From the NCBI RefSeq assembly GCF_932274485.2, contig NC_065884.2:61318546-61382545 (forward strand): DNA of 64,000 nt, read 5' to 3'. The first letter of the stretch is position 1. Each line of letters starts with the position of its first letter. The position numbers and the translations under genes were made by a program. Origin of the DNA: Patella vulgata. Taxonomy: Eukaryota > Mollusca > Gastropoda > Patellidae. This document shows positions 33,510-45,243 of this stretch, piece by piece. The notes beneath the pieces were generated by a model, which saw only the letters and a list, made by a program, of their open reading frames with translations, made no database searches and had not been told where the DNA came from.

Positions 33510-34381
33510 CCTGGGCCCGGTTCCTAGAACATTCTTAAAGTAAGCACAAAGTCATGCTTCACGTTTTCTTACGTAAGAAACCTATAAAAATACCGTCCCT
33601 AGAAAATTCTCAAGACCATTCTTACGTAAGCAAAAGTCAAGTTTAAGTCTAAGCACATTGTGACTGGTAAAGTTTACCATAAACTGAGACTACGCTGCTC
33701 TTTAACGTCATAAAAACAACTTTGGTATGCGAATTACGTCATAAATTTGTCGTCTGCTTCATTGACGTCAATTATGGTTGATTTAGATGCATTTGACATG
33801 TCCCCTATAGGCCTACACATAAAATGTTTCACAAGTTAAAAAACGCAGACACATACAAACTAACTGAATAATTGTGAAAGTGCCTGATCTTAAACTAGCC
33901 TGTGTGTTTGTATCCTATTGTTTACTAATTGGCAAATAAATAAAATGGTTTAAGGGTAGGCCTAGAAGCGAAATTTTCTATAGCATTCTTAATTTGAAAT
34001 TTCTTCTGGAGAAGGATTTTCTCTGTCTTGTAATTGTCTCTTTGGTATCAAAAGGTGTCGGAAATGCCGTCGAATAACTCTACGGTCAGCCATCTTTTTG
34101 AAGCAGAAACAGACTTAAGGTTAGTAAGCAAGTCGTATACCTTGCTTGGGTCTTGTGCTTAGATTAACTATGTTTAAGAACGAAGTTGTGCTTAAGTTTT
34201 TTCTTGGAACGCATAATAACGTTCTTGTGCTTACAATGAAGTATACTTAAAATCTAAGCACAAGAACGTTCTTAAGAATTTTCTGGGAACACAAAATAAG
34301 GTAAGTTTACTTAAATGCAAAGTCTACTTAAATCTAAGCACAAGAACGTGCTTAAGAATTTTCTAGATATCGGACCCAGGC
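33510..34381. mobile_element. PIF/Harbinger-like element relic
   Basis: Ends CCTGGGCCCGGTTCCTAGAA and, on the other strand, CCTGGGTCCGATATCTAGAA. Both arms are rich in CTTAAG and ACGTTCTTGTGCTTA blocks, which are repeated three times at the right. The interior carries a minus-strand peptide resembling a Harbinger transposase N-terminus (separate entry). I cannot identify a clean 3-bp target duplication. Confidence 0.7.
33989..34093 (-). pseudogene. Remnant of Harbinger transposase N-terminus
   Basis: A 34-codon ORF starts MADRRVIRRHFRHLL and continues with RQLQDRENPSPEEI before a stop. Harbinger transposases and HARBI1-like proteins often begin with an arginine-rich stretch followed by FRDRxNPL and acidic residues, so LQDRENPSPEE fits in position and order. 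The DDE catalytic region is absent. Lying in the middle of an element with GGGCCCGG-type ends supports the call; the similarity is short and recalled, not aligned. Confidence 0.5.
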
Positions 34382-34856
34382 TCCAGTTTTCTAAAACTTA
34401 ATCATTTTTTAAAAACAAAATATTGAAATCACATGATCAGCATTTGCACTGGTCTGTCAATGCGGTACGGATGGGATTAGTTTAACAGGGGATTTAACTG
34501 GTTCTTTTGAATTTTTCAACGTATTTTGGTAATTGAGTGAACACATTTCAATTCGTAGGCGGCAACGAAATCAATTCTAACATTTCGGTGGCTTGGCGCA
34601 GAAAAGTTGGACTGTAAACCCCAATTCCCGCTCACCCACAGGTTGGATATTTCCACTGTTATCTATGATGATATTGCACTTCTTATTTTAGAATTGCCAT
34701 ATTTTGAACAATTCTTTAACTTACGGAAGATTAACTAACAGTATACTAATGTCATAGAAATTACTTCGATAACGGATCTTGAAAACGTCTGAAGAGACGT
34801 TAATAAATTTTAATCGCGTAATACAAATCTTAAAGGAGGACCATATCTATATTTAA

Positions 34857-35240
34857 ACACATATTATGCAAGAGCTTAATCTGCCTATTGCAGGTCTTTC
34901 TTTAGGCCTGAAATGTTATCTAAATTATTAATTAGACATTAATTAACCTATCCATACCATAATCAACTCCAGATGGCATCGCTAGCCTGTGACCTTTAGT
35001 GGATTATGAGCCGATTTACTGCATAACTTTCCTTCACGATTTAACGATTAAATGGATAATCGAGACTATGCTGTTTATCGTACTGACTTTAGTAATGATG
35101 ACCGAGGCTAAGCGGAAATTTCAATCGCTTAGTTCTCGGTTCATAGTGGATCAATTTGAATGAAATTTTCAGCAAATTACCTTTACATTATTTAGTTTTT
35201 AATTATTTTAGTGAGAACTACCAACTCCCATAATGTTTCT
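34857..35240 (+). mobile_element. T1 element, full length with TTAA on both sides
   Basis: TTAA at 34853-34856 and 35241-35244. Begins ACACATATTATGCAAGAGC and ends CCCATAATGTTTCT. This copy defines the element length (384 bp) and the TTAA duplication best. Confidence 0.9.
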
Positions 35241-35465
35241 TTAACGTACAGAAAAAAGTCGACTGCAGTTCGTTATCGACAGTTCAGTTCATTATAAAAC
35301 CACAGCACGTCTATAAACCAAATCAGAAATACAATATACACAAAGCACAATGCAAGAGGAAAGCCTTAAATTTGAAAAGCTACAATATTATGAACGTGGG
35401 CTCAACTTGGTTCAATTTCGTTAGTAATGACAAAGATAATGATGAATTAACAATTTCGCAATATT

Positions 35466-35740
35466 TGACGTGGTTTCCCCTTGTCAGTGGCGCAGGACGG
35501 AGGGACAAGGACAGCTGTCTAGTCGTTCGGATGGGACGAAAAACCGAGGTCCCGTGTATACATTGGTATGCACGTAAAAGATCCCCTGGCAGTTGGAATT
35601 CGATATAAGAGTGGGCCATAGTGACGCTGCCCGGGCAAAATTTCCCTCATAACACATTGTATGGCGTATGCCCGTCTACATTAACCCAGTCGGAGCAGAA
35701 CAGTAGGACCTGAAACCCCATTTCATTTCATTTCATTTCC
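35466..35740 (+). repeat. SINE-B, head missing
   Basis: From GTGGTTTCCCCTTGTCAGTG through the core to GACCTGAAACCCCATTTC and ATTTC repeats. The tail block reads ACCTGAAACC instead of ACGTTAAACC. ORFs 35372-35619 on both strands are this SINE. Confidence 0.9.
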
Positions 35741-36204
35741 AAAGGTTTCATTTCATTTTCAAAGGTTTCATCTCATTTTTAAAGGGAACATTGGGCTCAT
35801 CGTGGTCCAATTCCGTAAGTATTGACAAAGATAATGATGAATATCAATTTCGCAATATTTATCTAAATCTTTAATTAGGATGTCCCGTTAAGTTAGGGTT
35901 CATTTGTAATCCAAGTACATACATGATTACAGAAGTGTGAAAAATATAAGAGTATTATATTACATATTATATTAATGATGGTATAATTATAACAAAAACG
36001 CCACGATTTTAAATTAAAAATGACAATTTGGACTAAATATCGGTAAATTATCAATAATTGATGTAAATTATTTTGTTATGAGTTGAAATAATGGGGGATT
36101 GGAGTAAATCGTACTACCGTAAATATAATATATCTTACATTGATTAATATACATTATAGTAATGTAGCACCTACATATTGCCCAATTCATGAATTATATA
36201 TATT

Positions 36205-36262
36205 TAGATGGGGTTAACGTCCTAGGTGTCTACACCAAACTGGATCAATGAAGACGGTAGAT
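36205..36262 (-). repeat. SINE-B 3' fragment
   Basis: GATGGGGTTAACGTCC followed by CAATGAAGACGG. The intervening bases are diverged and it ends there. Confidence 0.55.
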
Positions 36263-36553
36263 GTTAATTGTATGCCGATTGGGATGATTCGGGATTGGCC
36301 ACTTTATATAAATGATTACTTTGGCGTATACTAACCCCAAACCTTTTAGAGGGGTAAAGGGAATTGGACCCATGTTCAGTCTTCTAAAAAGTGTTATGGT
36401 TAGGGTTAGTAATCCATTTTCCCAATATTCTAGATTTTTATCATTTCATAAAGAAATATTTTTCACAAGGTTTTGATATCGTTTAATTTCATTTGATATT
36501 TAATTACACACTCCAAGTAATATTTAAAGAGGTGGGGGCAAATATGTCTTAAG

Positions 36554-36770
36554 TGAAATGAAATGGGGTTTAACGTCCTATTTTGCTGCATCGACTTGGC
36601 TAATGGAGATACAGATTGGTATGGGGGAAATTTTTCCTGGGCAGTAGCACAACAGCTTACTCTTATATCAAATTCCATCTATCAAGGGCAGTTTTACGTG
36701 CACGTCAACATGTATAATATGTAACCTCGGTTCCCCATCCCACCGAACAACTAGACCCTATATTGAGCCA
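36554..36770 (-). repeat. SINE-B, partial
   Basis: AAATGGGGTTTAACGTCC, the body with small deletions, then a direct jump to a TGAGCCACCAGGG head remnant. Confidence 0.8.
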
Positions 36771-37304
36771 CCAGGGTGCCAACTACTATAGATCATAAAA
36801 TGGTCTAGGTGGAGAAAAAATACACGATAGCCTGCTGAATAGAAGTAGGGTTTACTTCTGAATAAAACATTGACGTTTCGGGTGTTACATCTGACATAGG
36901 TAGCATTAAACATTGGTTTATTTCATGACGTTTCTGGTCTTACGTCGGATGTTCCGGGATCTATTCAGTGGGGAATATACTATCATCATATCTTTTTAAT
37001 CCCGTGAATAGATGAGGTAAGTAGTATAGTAGCCAAATACCAATCAAAATGTATGTGATGTCATTTATTGTTCTCTATATAAAGAGTTGAAGAGATATAT
37101 GAACCCTGGGGACTACCTACGTTAATTACGAATGTTATATACTGGAAGTGGGTGTGTAATATCACCGTTTGTCTTGTATCGTGTCTAATACTAACGAGAA
37201 ATACTCAGGAGTGGATATAGAAATATATCCCAAAGGAGGGTTTATAAAACATTCATCATCATTACGATGATTTAAAATGAAATGTCTTAAAAATGTCAGT
37301 AACA

Positions 37305-37580
37305 GGGGGACTGGATGGCCGAATTGTTAGCATGTGCGCGCTGTATCATAAGGTCTGTCATTGAGTCAACTGCTGTTGTTTCGATTCCACGGTTGTACGT
37401 GACAAGGAGTAGACTCGCATGTCCAATCTCGTGGGTTTTCTCCGGGTACTCCAGTTTCCTCCCACTGCTAAAGACCCCTACGCGCAAGCGAATTATTGAA
37501 ATAAAGATGAACCATGTGTTAGTCCCGAAATGGCCTTGTTTGTGTCTAGTGTACTTTAAACTCTCTCTCCCCCTCTCTCT
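37305..37580 (+). repeat. SINE-A, full length
   Basis: GGGGGACTGGATGGCCGAATTGTTAGC head, core GTTTTCTCCGGGTACTCC and a CTCTCTCC-rich tail. ORFs 37296-37487 and 37315-37647 read this copy on opposite strands. Confidence 0.95.
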
Positions 37581-38654
37581 CAGAGATATATTTAGAATGA
37601 AAAGCAGGAAACATTTTCTGATACCGTTTGAGCAAAAATTATATTAAACTATTCATGTGACACATCAACAAAGCCCCCAAATTCAGATGCACATGGACTC
37701 CATTTTATTGTATGTTGTTAACGTGTACCTTTGTTGTCGTTAAATGTTCAGATCAGATACATGCACCACTGTTGCCTTAAACATCACAGATTCATGTCAC
37801 CATTTATGTTTGCTTTTATTGGTAACATATTTGTTCAGTTAAATAGAATAATGTATATAAAAAAAGAAACAATGTGAAAAATATTATCAAAATGAACACG
37901 AGGATTCACATTGTTGAAAGTTACTGCCATTAAATCCAGTCTGTATGTCATAACCGTTGAGCGTTTTCTTTAATCGCAAAATTGCTAGATTTTATATCAT
38001 ACTACGATCATGACGGCAGTGGGAATTCACGAATAGCCCAACAGAGATTCAGTTTAATCTGTGGATTCATTGGAGCCAATAAAATGCGGTAGACGATGTT
38101 GATAACTACCTTGACTTGTTTATAGGCTGTTAAAGAACACAGACACCCACTGCTTGTATAAATGTTTATATGATTAAAAACTGTAGTGGCATTCCTGGAG
38201 TTCAGTTAAATAATTATCAGTTGAGTTCATTTACTTTCAATTTTACAGTCATTTACACCTTATTGAGAGGCGGATCTAGAAATTTTTGCAGAAGGGGGTT
38301 TTGCCTGGTTTGGAAATTTGACAGTTGACAATGCATGATGCCATCATCGTCTCCAAATTACGTAGACACACTGAGCTATTTAAAGAGAGAAATCCAACAC
38401 ACTGTTTTTATAATGAATTAATACGATCACAATGTGGTTCAATTTCATTGAAGCAAAGCATTAATTGTGATATCACATATGTCTATATCATTATCTTGCG
38501 CTTTGTATGTCCATCCCATCCCACATCTGATGATAAAGGATAAAGCACACGACCATGACACTTTTCTCATAAAAGTGTTGTTTTGCATTTTTTTGTTTTA
38601 TGTAGCTGAGCAGGGGGAGGATGGGGGTCCTCTGAATACGCCCCTGTTATTACA

Positions 38655-38716
38655 ATGAAATGAAATGTGGTTCAACGTCCCACTTTTCTGCACAAACTAG
38701 GCTAAGGAACACGGTT
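38655..38716 (-). repeat. SINE-B 3' fragment
   Basis: AAATGTGGTTCAACGTCC, then CTTTTCTGCACAAACTAGGC. It stops just upstream of the mariner relic. Confidence 0.7.
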
Positions 38717-38849
38717 GTTACAACAAGGCTTGGTCTGTATATATACGGAGGGCTGGCTGAAAATTTCTAAGCCTCAAAACAATAGATCATTATTGTTGGA
38801 AGGCTACCAACAGCAACCATTCAAGATAACATTACCCGGGTGCTGGGTG

Positions 38850-39275
38850 CATGACACGGTATTGACTGATCGACGATTGACCACTAGACATATTGCTAGT
38901 GTTGTGGGCATCTCTCATCCTCATGAGTGGATTGAGTACATTATCGCCAACAAGTTAGGAATGACAAAAGTTTATGCAGGATGGGTGCCAACCCTCATGA
39001 CTGCGGATCACCAACGTGTCGGTTACAGACGTCCCGTGACAATCTACGCCGTTTTGAAGCAGATCCTGATAACTGATTAATTTTTGGCGAGATTTAAAAC
39101 CATGGATGAGACCTGTTTCCAAGAATGAAAGAGGAACTAGCCGGTCGTTATTTTCCTAGTAATGATGACGTCATGTTAGCTATGCACGACTTTATTTAGG
39201 GTAGCTGACCGGCATCCAGGCCTTGCAACATCGTTGGCAAAAGTGTATACATCTCGAAGGTTACTATGTATAAAA
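38850..39275 (+). pseudogene. Broken mariner transposase
   Basis: Three blocks in order match mariner-family transposases. VLTDRRLTTRHIASVVGIS and ANKLGMTKV...WVPTLMTADHQR come from the DNA-binding region (38856-39020). FLARFKTMDET follows (39081-39113) and contains the first catalytic Asp (39105-39107). GRYFPSNDDVMLAMHDF and GIQALQHRWQKCIHLEGYYV (about 39143-39272) are the C-terminal end. Block two is shifted in frame relative to block one. About 130 residues, including the other two catalytic Asp, are deleted between MDET and the C-terminal block. The region left of VLTDRR does not match. No terminal repeats were identified. The 121-codon ORF 38715-39080 covers only the first block. Confidence 0.85.
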
Positions 39276-39461
39276 ATAAATGGAAACCATCGACTTTGTA
39301 CAGGTATTTCACAGATAGACTTAGAACTTTTCAACCATCCCGCGTACATGTATACACGCGTGTTAGCAGCAATACAAAACCCGGACAATCGTACTGATAA
39401 AACCATAATTTCATGGAACAAAACTGATATTGTTATTCCCATTTAGAAAATCTCATTGGAG

Positions 39462-39770
39462 GTTTGGTGGGCAAATGTGTATACTTTAAATCATAAGGCG
39501 TGTCATTGAGTAGTGTTTTGTGGTTTTAATCCTAAGCTTGAATGGAGCAGCTTTTATGGTCGTCTCGTCCGGGAAAAATATCCCTCATAGCACAATGTAT
39601 GGAGTATGTCTGTCTTTATTAGCCCCGTCGGAGCAGAACAGTAGGACTTTAAAGTCCATTTCATTTATGCTCGTTTCAAAACTCACTGGTTTTTCCCAAG
39701 ACGTCCGGTTTTCCCCTCCATTCACTGAGACGTCCAATCCCCACCGCAAATAAAGACCACTGCGAGTAAG
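39462..39770 (+). repeat. Old SINE-A interrupted by a SINE-B fragment
   Basis: GGGCAAATGTGTATACTTTAAATCATAAGGC...GTTTTAATCC is a SINE-A head. Then comes a SINE-B end (39557-39668, GGGAAAAATATCCCTCATAG to GTCCATTTCATTT), then a SINE-A core (TTTTTCCCAAGACGTCCGG, TAAAGACCACTGCGAG). The order suggests SINE-B inserted into an older SINE-A. Confidence 0.55.
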
Positions 39771-39774
39771 TGCA

Positions 39775-40050
39775 AAATGAAATGAAATGGGGTTTAACGT
39801 CCTACTGTTTTGCTCCGAACTGGGCTAATGAAGACGGGCATACGCCATACAGTGTGCTATGAGGGAAATTTTACCCGGACAGCGGCACTACGGCCTACTC
39901 TTATATCGAATTCCAACTGTCAAGGGATCTTTTACGTGCACTCCAATGTGTACACGGGACCTTGGTTTTTCGTCTCATCCGAATGACTAGACAGCTGTCC
40001 TTGTCAGGCCCTCCGTCCTGCATCACTGACAAGGGGGAACCACGCCGGAA
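39775..40050 (-). repeat. SINE-B, well preserved, head missing
   Basis: AAATG units, GGGGTTTAACGTCC, the whole body and GGGGGAACCACGCCGGAAAA, stopping just before the tRNA-like head. Confidence 0.95.
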
Positions 40051-40106
40051 AATCTGGATATTGAACTAAAGAATAAAGATGTAGCATATCGGGGGTTCAG
40101 GGCAAA

Positions 40107-40422
40107 CAATGTCGTAAGTGACTTCTTCGCCAGAAGTTTGTTAGTATTAAAAATTATATCTACTAAAGTCCTTCGACATGGTTATTCGTTACAATCGTGA
40201 CATATTGGGGGACAAAAATGTCGTAAGTGACGCGACGAGCAAACTTCTTTTGTTAGGTTTTGTTTAAATAATCGAAACCCTGCAAGTGATATTGTAAATG
40301 CTGATTAACCTCAAGTTACAATCACTCCCTTTCAAATTCCCAATTGGCAGAATGCCAGACGTCACTTTTGCATGGACCTTTGAAAAATTATAACATCAGT
40401 GCAAAAATGTCGCAAGTGATAT
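40107..40422 (+). repeat. Spaced motif AATGTCGYAAGTGAY, three copies
   Basis: AATGTCGTAAGTGAC at about 40109 and 40218 and AATGTCGCAAGTGAT at about 40407. The intervening sequences are not obviously alike, although TTAGTATT/TTAGGTTT and GACAAA stretches recur. No gene reading is evident. Confidence 0.5.
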
Positions 40423-40503
40423 AATTTGAGCAGACTCATATTTTCACGCATGTACACGTAAATTGTAAATTTCAATAAATAATATAGCTTTGTAACAAAA
40501 CTG

Positions 40504-40745
40504 AAATGATATGAAATGGGGTTTAACATCCTACTGTTCTCCTCCGACTGGGCTAATGAAGACGGGCATACGCCATACAGTGTGCTATGAGGGAAATTTT
40601 ACACGGACAGCGGCACTACGGCCTAATCTTATATCGAATTCCACCTGCCAAGGGATCTTTTACGTGCACGCCAATGTGTACACGAGACTTCGGTATTTCG
40701 TCCCATCCGAACGACTATTCGTTGTCCCTTGCTAGGTCCTCTGTC
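40504..40745 (-). repeat. SINE-B, head missing
   Basis: GAAATGGGGTTTAACATCC and the body to CTTGCTAGGTCCTCTGTCC. Few differences from the copy at 39775. Confidence 0.9.
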
Positions 40746-40909
40746 CGTCCATTTATTGGGTGACGTCCATTTTAACGTCAACTGATTATATGGCGCGGAT
40801 GGTCTATTCTATTCAATATCTCAGCCATACAATTATCTAAAGCGTTGATTGTGAATAAAAGTCTAAGTAATATTTAATTTGAAGCCAGACAAAAGACATT
40901 CAACTTAGT

Positions 40910-40989
40910 TCTTGCATAATGCATCTTTAATATGACTGAAATATTACGCTTAAGGGGTGTTTACTGAGTTAGAGACTTAGCTACTTTAA
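40910..40989. mobile_element. Isolated ends of T1 and T3 next to each other
   Basis: GTTCTTGCATAATGCATCT followed by TTAA (40926-40929 region) is a T1 right end. GAGTTAGAGACTTAGCTACT followed by TTAA (40986-40989) is a T3 right end. Neither has its body here, so both are deletion remnants. Confidence 0.55.
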
Positions 40990-42009
40990 GAGGCGTTTAC
41001 CCCAAATTCCCACGTTTCCTCATTTCAATATTAAGATATAGAGAACTACAGGCAGTGCTTGTACTTGTCTTTAAAGACAAGATTTATAGGTGAGATCTGT
41101 TTTTAGACAGGTTGTTTATTTTAAAGTACCTGGTGTTAAAAACACGCTTAGGGTTATTTACTACAGGTGTAAATAGATTGAATACCTGCTGCTAAGGTGC
41201 GTGTTCCTGAAGCAACGACCGGAAAATAGAAAGCATAACATACTCTATGTACTTCACTCGTTCGATGAAAAGACACAGACGTTTAATGTGATGCAATGTG
41301 TCATGTGCCAGGGAACGTAACAGATAACTGTAACACTATCTTAGTGATAACAGTAGACCAGTTTAGTAAATATAGGATTTATTTACAACGGGGACATATA
41401 ACAGCTACAGTTACATACAACAACAATGCGTAAACTTAAACTATAAGGAACCAGTCTACGTCAGGAACACACCTAACAATATTAAATCCACCATTCTGCC
41501 CCTCAGCCAAGGCAGCGGCTGAACTCGGGTGAGTCCATACGCCGGTCTCTCCTCTCCAACCGTCTCTCCAGTCGTCCTCAGTTGTCTTAAGTAATATACC
41601 TTCTGATCATAGATAAATTGTCTCTTTTATCTCGTCAAGGCATGCTTACTGACCAGTGCATACTGGTATCCTTTGAAGTCCTGTCGAGTGTTGCACACAG
41701 ATCATGTGCAGCCCGTAAATGACATATTGAATTTATTACATGTTTAACTACAACACAGACAATCGTGACTTAAGAACAGTGCATACAGAGTTAAAAGGTC
41801 GATATTATATATATTATCACGAAGCAGCTGAGGTCATAACGTTCTAAGCACCTAGATGACCATTCAATTTGATGAAGGTTAAAGAGGACTTTGTTACACC
41901 TATACTACTGTTAAAATGATTGTATCAAGTTTTCGTGAAAGAGAAAGCATAGCATGCTTTGTGTACTTCATTCGTCGAGACATTAAACTATAAAATGACA
42001 AAGACATGA

Positions 42010-42100
42010 CATGAAATGCAATCATGCCATGCAGGAAATTTCGTACATACTGAGGCGCTTCCGCCTACCCTTCACCGAATTCCAACTGTCAAGGGTCATT
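42010..42100 (-). repeat. SINE-B, old fragment
   Basis: CATGCAGGAAATTTCGTACA, CGAATTCCAACTGTCAAGGG and flanking pieces match the SINE-B body with many changes. Confidence 0.6.
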
Positions 42101-42411
42101 ATAAAGAGTAGGTGAGAGGTATATATATTGAGATAAGTGTGAAGTTGAAATGGATGTAACAGGTATAGTTTTTTTCTTACACGTGATGATAAATTACAGT
42201 AGACAGTTTAAACAGATTTTAACATTTACAAATAAATATAACGAGTGGCAATACTTCAACAAGTAGATGTAATGTAGTGATTGTCATGTGACTAGAAACT
42301 GAAAGGAAATGTGTTTAACGTATCATCAGCATTGTACATGAAAATTGCACGGGTTGTCACTTTCAAGGCGGGAGTTGCTGTTAAGACAAACCAACGAAAA
42401 GGTCGCCGAAA

Positions 42412-42561
42412 AAGGCGGTTAACGTCCACTCGACACTAGGTCATTTCAGGACTAACATATGGTTCAATTTTTTTTCAATAATTCGTAGGGGTCTTTAGTC
42501 TTTAGCAGTGGGAGGAAACCGGAGCACCCAAAAAAAACCAAAAACCCCACGAGGTTGGACA
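42412..42561 (-). repeat. SINE-A, truncated
   Basis: GGTTAACGTCCACTCGACAC, TAGGGGTCTTTAG (part duplicated), AACCGGAG and CCCCACGAGGTTGGACAG, ending before the tRNA-like head. Confidence 0.85.
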
Positions 42562-43081
42562 GAGATCTAAATGGACCCTTTCAGCCACCAGATCCATAAG
42601 GTTCTCTGTATTATATAACTCTCTCACTAAATGCCTTCTAAAGATATTACACCAGCGTTGACAAAAGAAGAACCTCTTTGTCTATATACTAATGACGTGG
42701 CAAAAAATCTCTATAACAATGCAAGAAAATTGTTCGCTAATTGGGCCATCACTGCCAATTATTGAAAGATTAATAACAAAAAGATCTAGGCCCTGAAGAT
42801 AACTTCTAACCCTGTATTTTTTAAAGTAATACTAATATTATTTTTAAATAATTTCAAATGTTAGTTATAATGCGTAGAATAGCAACTTTAAGAGAAGGGA
42901 CGATGAACTGTGAAATAAACAACAGACTATATATAGCCCTCCAATCCATCAATCAACGACAGTGTTTTTATATAAAAGAAAGTGATGAGTATTTCTAACA
43001 TCACACAATGTATTAACCTTTTGCTAAATTATTCCCCATTGAATGCAGAAACGCATTACATCGACTAGAACTTTAAGATGA

Positions 43082-43084
<3 letters not shown>

Positions 43085-43127
<43 letters not shown>

Positions 43128-43388
43128 TGGGGTTTAACGTCCACTCGACACAAACTAGGTCATTTCGGGACTAACATATGGTTTAATTTTATTTACATAA
43201 TTCGCTTGCGCGTAGGGGTCTTTAGCAGTGGGAGGAAACCGGAGGCCCCGGAGAAAACCCACGAGGTTGGACAGGCGACCCTACTCCTTGCCACGTACAA
43301 CCGGGGATTCGAAACCACGCCAGTCGACTCAATGACAGACTTTATGATACAGCGCGCGCACGCTAACCATTCAGCCATCCAACCCCCC
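43085..43388 (-). repeat. SINE-A, full length with 13-bp target duplication
   Basis: TTTAAGATGAAGA at 43072-43084 and 43389-43401. A long GA tract, then every SINE-A part to the C-run. Box B (GGTTTCGAATCCC) and box A (TGGCTGAATGGTTAGCG) are intact on the minus strand. One of the youngest copies. The 201-aa ORF 43206-43811 reads through this SINE and the MITE beyond and is not a gene. Confidence 0.95.
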
Positions 43389-43447
43389 TTTAAGATGAAG
43401 ACGATTCGTCATAATTTGACTCAACTTCAAGTTACTTATAGCTACAT

Positions 43448-43778
43448 TATGCCCCTGTCAGACCGCGGTGGCGTCATTACTGCGCTGCTGCGACCGTACG
43501 GCAACCAGAAAATGCACAAGGTCGCCGGCAAACGTGAACACAACACACGAAAATGTCCCAAAAAGATTACAAACTTGAAAAAAAGTCGCATTCTCATAGC
43601 TTTCCAGTTCAGATCGCAGAACCTTGGCGTTTGTTTTGAACATGCTCAAAACAAACGCCGTGACTCGGCGATCATTGGCGTTTCTACCACGCTTATGGCG
43701 ATCTTGACGCGCTCTAAAACCAATTTCCATCGCCGTAGCAGCGCAGTAAGGACGTCACCCGGTCTGACGGGGGTATTA
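43448..43778. mobile_element. GC-rich-ended MITE, copy 2
   Basis: CCCCTGTCAGACCG at the left and CGGTCTGACGGGGG at the right. Subterminal TTACTGCGCTGCTGCGACC and CGCCGTAGCAGCGCAGTAAG are inverted. The interior GAACATGCTCAAAACAAACGCC is shared with 29058-29337 in opposite orientation. Confidence 0.8.
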
Positions 43779-43841
43779 CATCAATACCTTGATAAAATTC
43801 GGTTTACTTAAGATAAACAGTGGTCTTGTCTGCATTAATAC

Positions 43842-44098
43842 GGGGGTGGGGGATGGCCGAATATTTAGAGAGTGCGCACTGTATCATAAGTTCTGTCATT
43901 GAGTCAACTGGCGTAGTTTCGATTCCCCATTTGTACGTGACAAGGAGTAGTGTCGCCTGTCCAACCTTGTGGATTTTCTCCGGGTCCCCCGGTTCCTCCC
44001 ACTACTACAGATCCCTGCGCGCAAGCGAATTATTGAAATAAAATCGAACCTTATGTTAGTCCCGAAAAGATCTAGTTTGTGTCGAGTGGACGTTAAAC

Positions 44099-44173
<75 letters not shown>
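43842..44173 (+). repeat. SINE-A with a very long CT tail
   Basis: GGGGTGGGGGATGGCCGAATATTTAG head, core GATTTTCTCCGGGTCCCCC, end GGACGTTAAACCCCCT and about 70 bp of CT repeats. Long SL or RE runs in ORFs 43969-44295 come from this tail. Confidence 0.9.
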
Positions 44174-44175
<2 letters not shown>

Positions 44176-44849
44176 CAATACGAATTCTGTTGTGATTATA
44201 GAGCGGTTAGAAAACGCGGAAACGTAGCATAAACAGGACAAATGTGAATAAAAATTAGACGAGGACTGTATCCAGAGTATACACAAAATGAACAAGGATC
44301 GTACACACTTAACATTACTGACAATAATGTTTAGTTTTGTAATTTTCTGCGCAAGTCGAAATTTTGGAACATGATAATTTGGATTCTAATTGAGCGAGAA
44401 TGGGGAAACTTGATGTATGTGGTTGCATTACAACAATTATTTTACCAAGTGCGATAATGCGCATTTTTTGCCCAGGTTTAACAGAGTGTTAAGCGATTTC
44501 ATTATAAAAAGATAAATGTGTAGGTAATTAATGAGCGCCATCTATAAAATTTTGTTAGCTTATTTTTGTATACTAGAATTTACTTAATTACATAATAATA
44601 GCAGTGTTACATTTAAGATACACGTGAACAGTTTAGTTTGTTGTATCTTTAAATTATACAAAATCTTATACAAAAGATAACACTAAACAACTATAAAGGA
44701 ATGACATTAAAATTCCTTTTTTTTCAGTTGATATTTTATTGCTTAGTTTCACAATAACGGTGTTTATTTTCATTTCACATACAAACACTCTTAATTAACA
44801 ATTTATTTGATTCTTGTTTACAGTTTCCTTAAACTGGCTGTCATCTTAA

Positions 44850-45243
44850 AGATGCATTCTGTAAAAGTTAAATCTACCTATTACAGGTCTTTATTTTCGC
44901 GTCAAAGGTTATATAAACTATTAGTTAATCATTTATTAACATGACAAGCCCATAATCCACTCGCTGGCCCATCGGATGGCTACGATTTTAAGTAGATTAG
45001 AACGATGCGGCCATTGAATGATTTAATTTAAAAATAACGAAGCGCGGTTAAGTCTCGAACAACAAGAACCGTTGTTACGATAATAAACAATCAATGTCAT
45101 ATCTTGTCAAAACTTTAAGCAGTGATAACTTCACTGAGAAAAAAGTAATTTGAATGAAATTTTCAATATATTCATTTTGCATTATCTATTTTTAAACTAT
45201 TTTGAACGGCCAACTCTTTATCTAAAGTTTACATGATGCATCT
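44850..45243 (+). mobile_element. T1 element, full length
   Basis: TTAA (44846-44849), AGATGCATTCTGTAAAAG at the left, AAAGTTTACATGATGCATCT at the right, then ATAA (mutated TTAA). The interior follows the other copies. Confidence 0.85.

Noticed and set aside
41100-42000. Possible long terminal repeat pair
   Set aside because: Only short similar phrases (near 41230 and 41945) were found, with no consistent ends, primer site or coding region.
43206-43811. Longest ORF of the window (201 codons, plus strand)
   Set aside because: It reads antisense through SINE-A (43085-43388), unique DNA and then a MITE (43448-43778). The first part recurs in ORFs of other SINE-A copies.
44100-44295. ORFs rich in SL or RE dipeptides
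   Set aside because: They are translations of CT/GA microsatellite tails of SINE-A.
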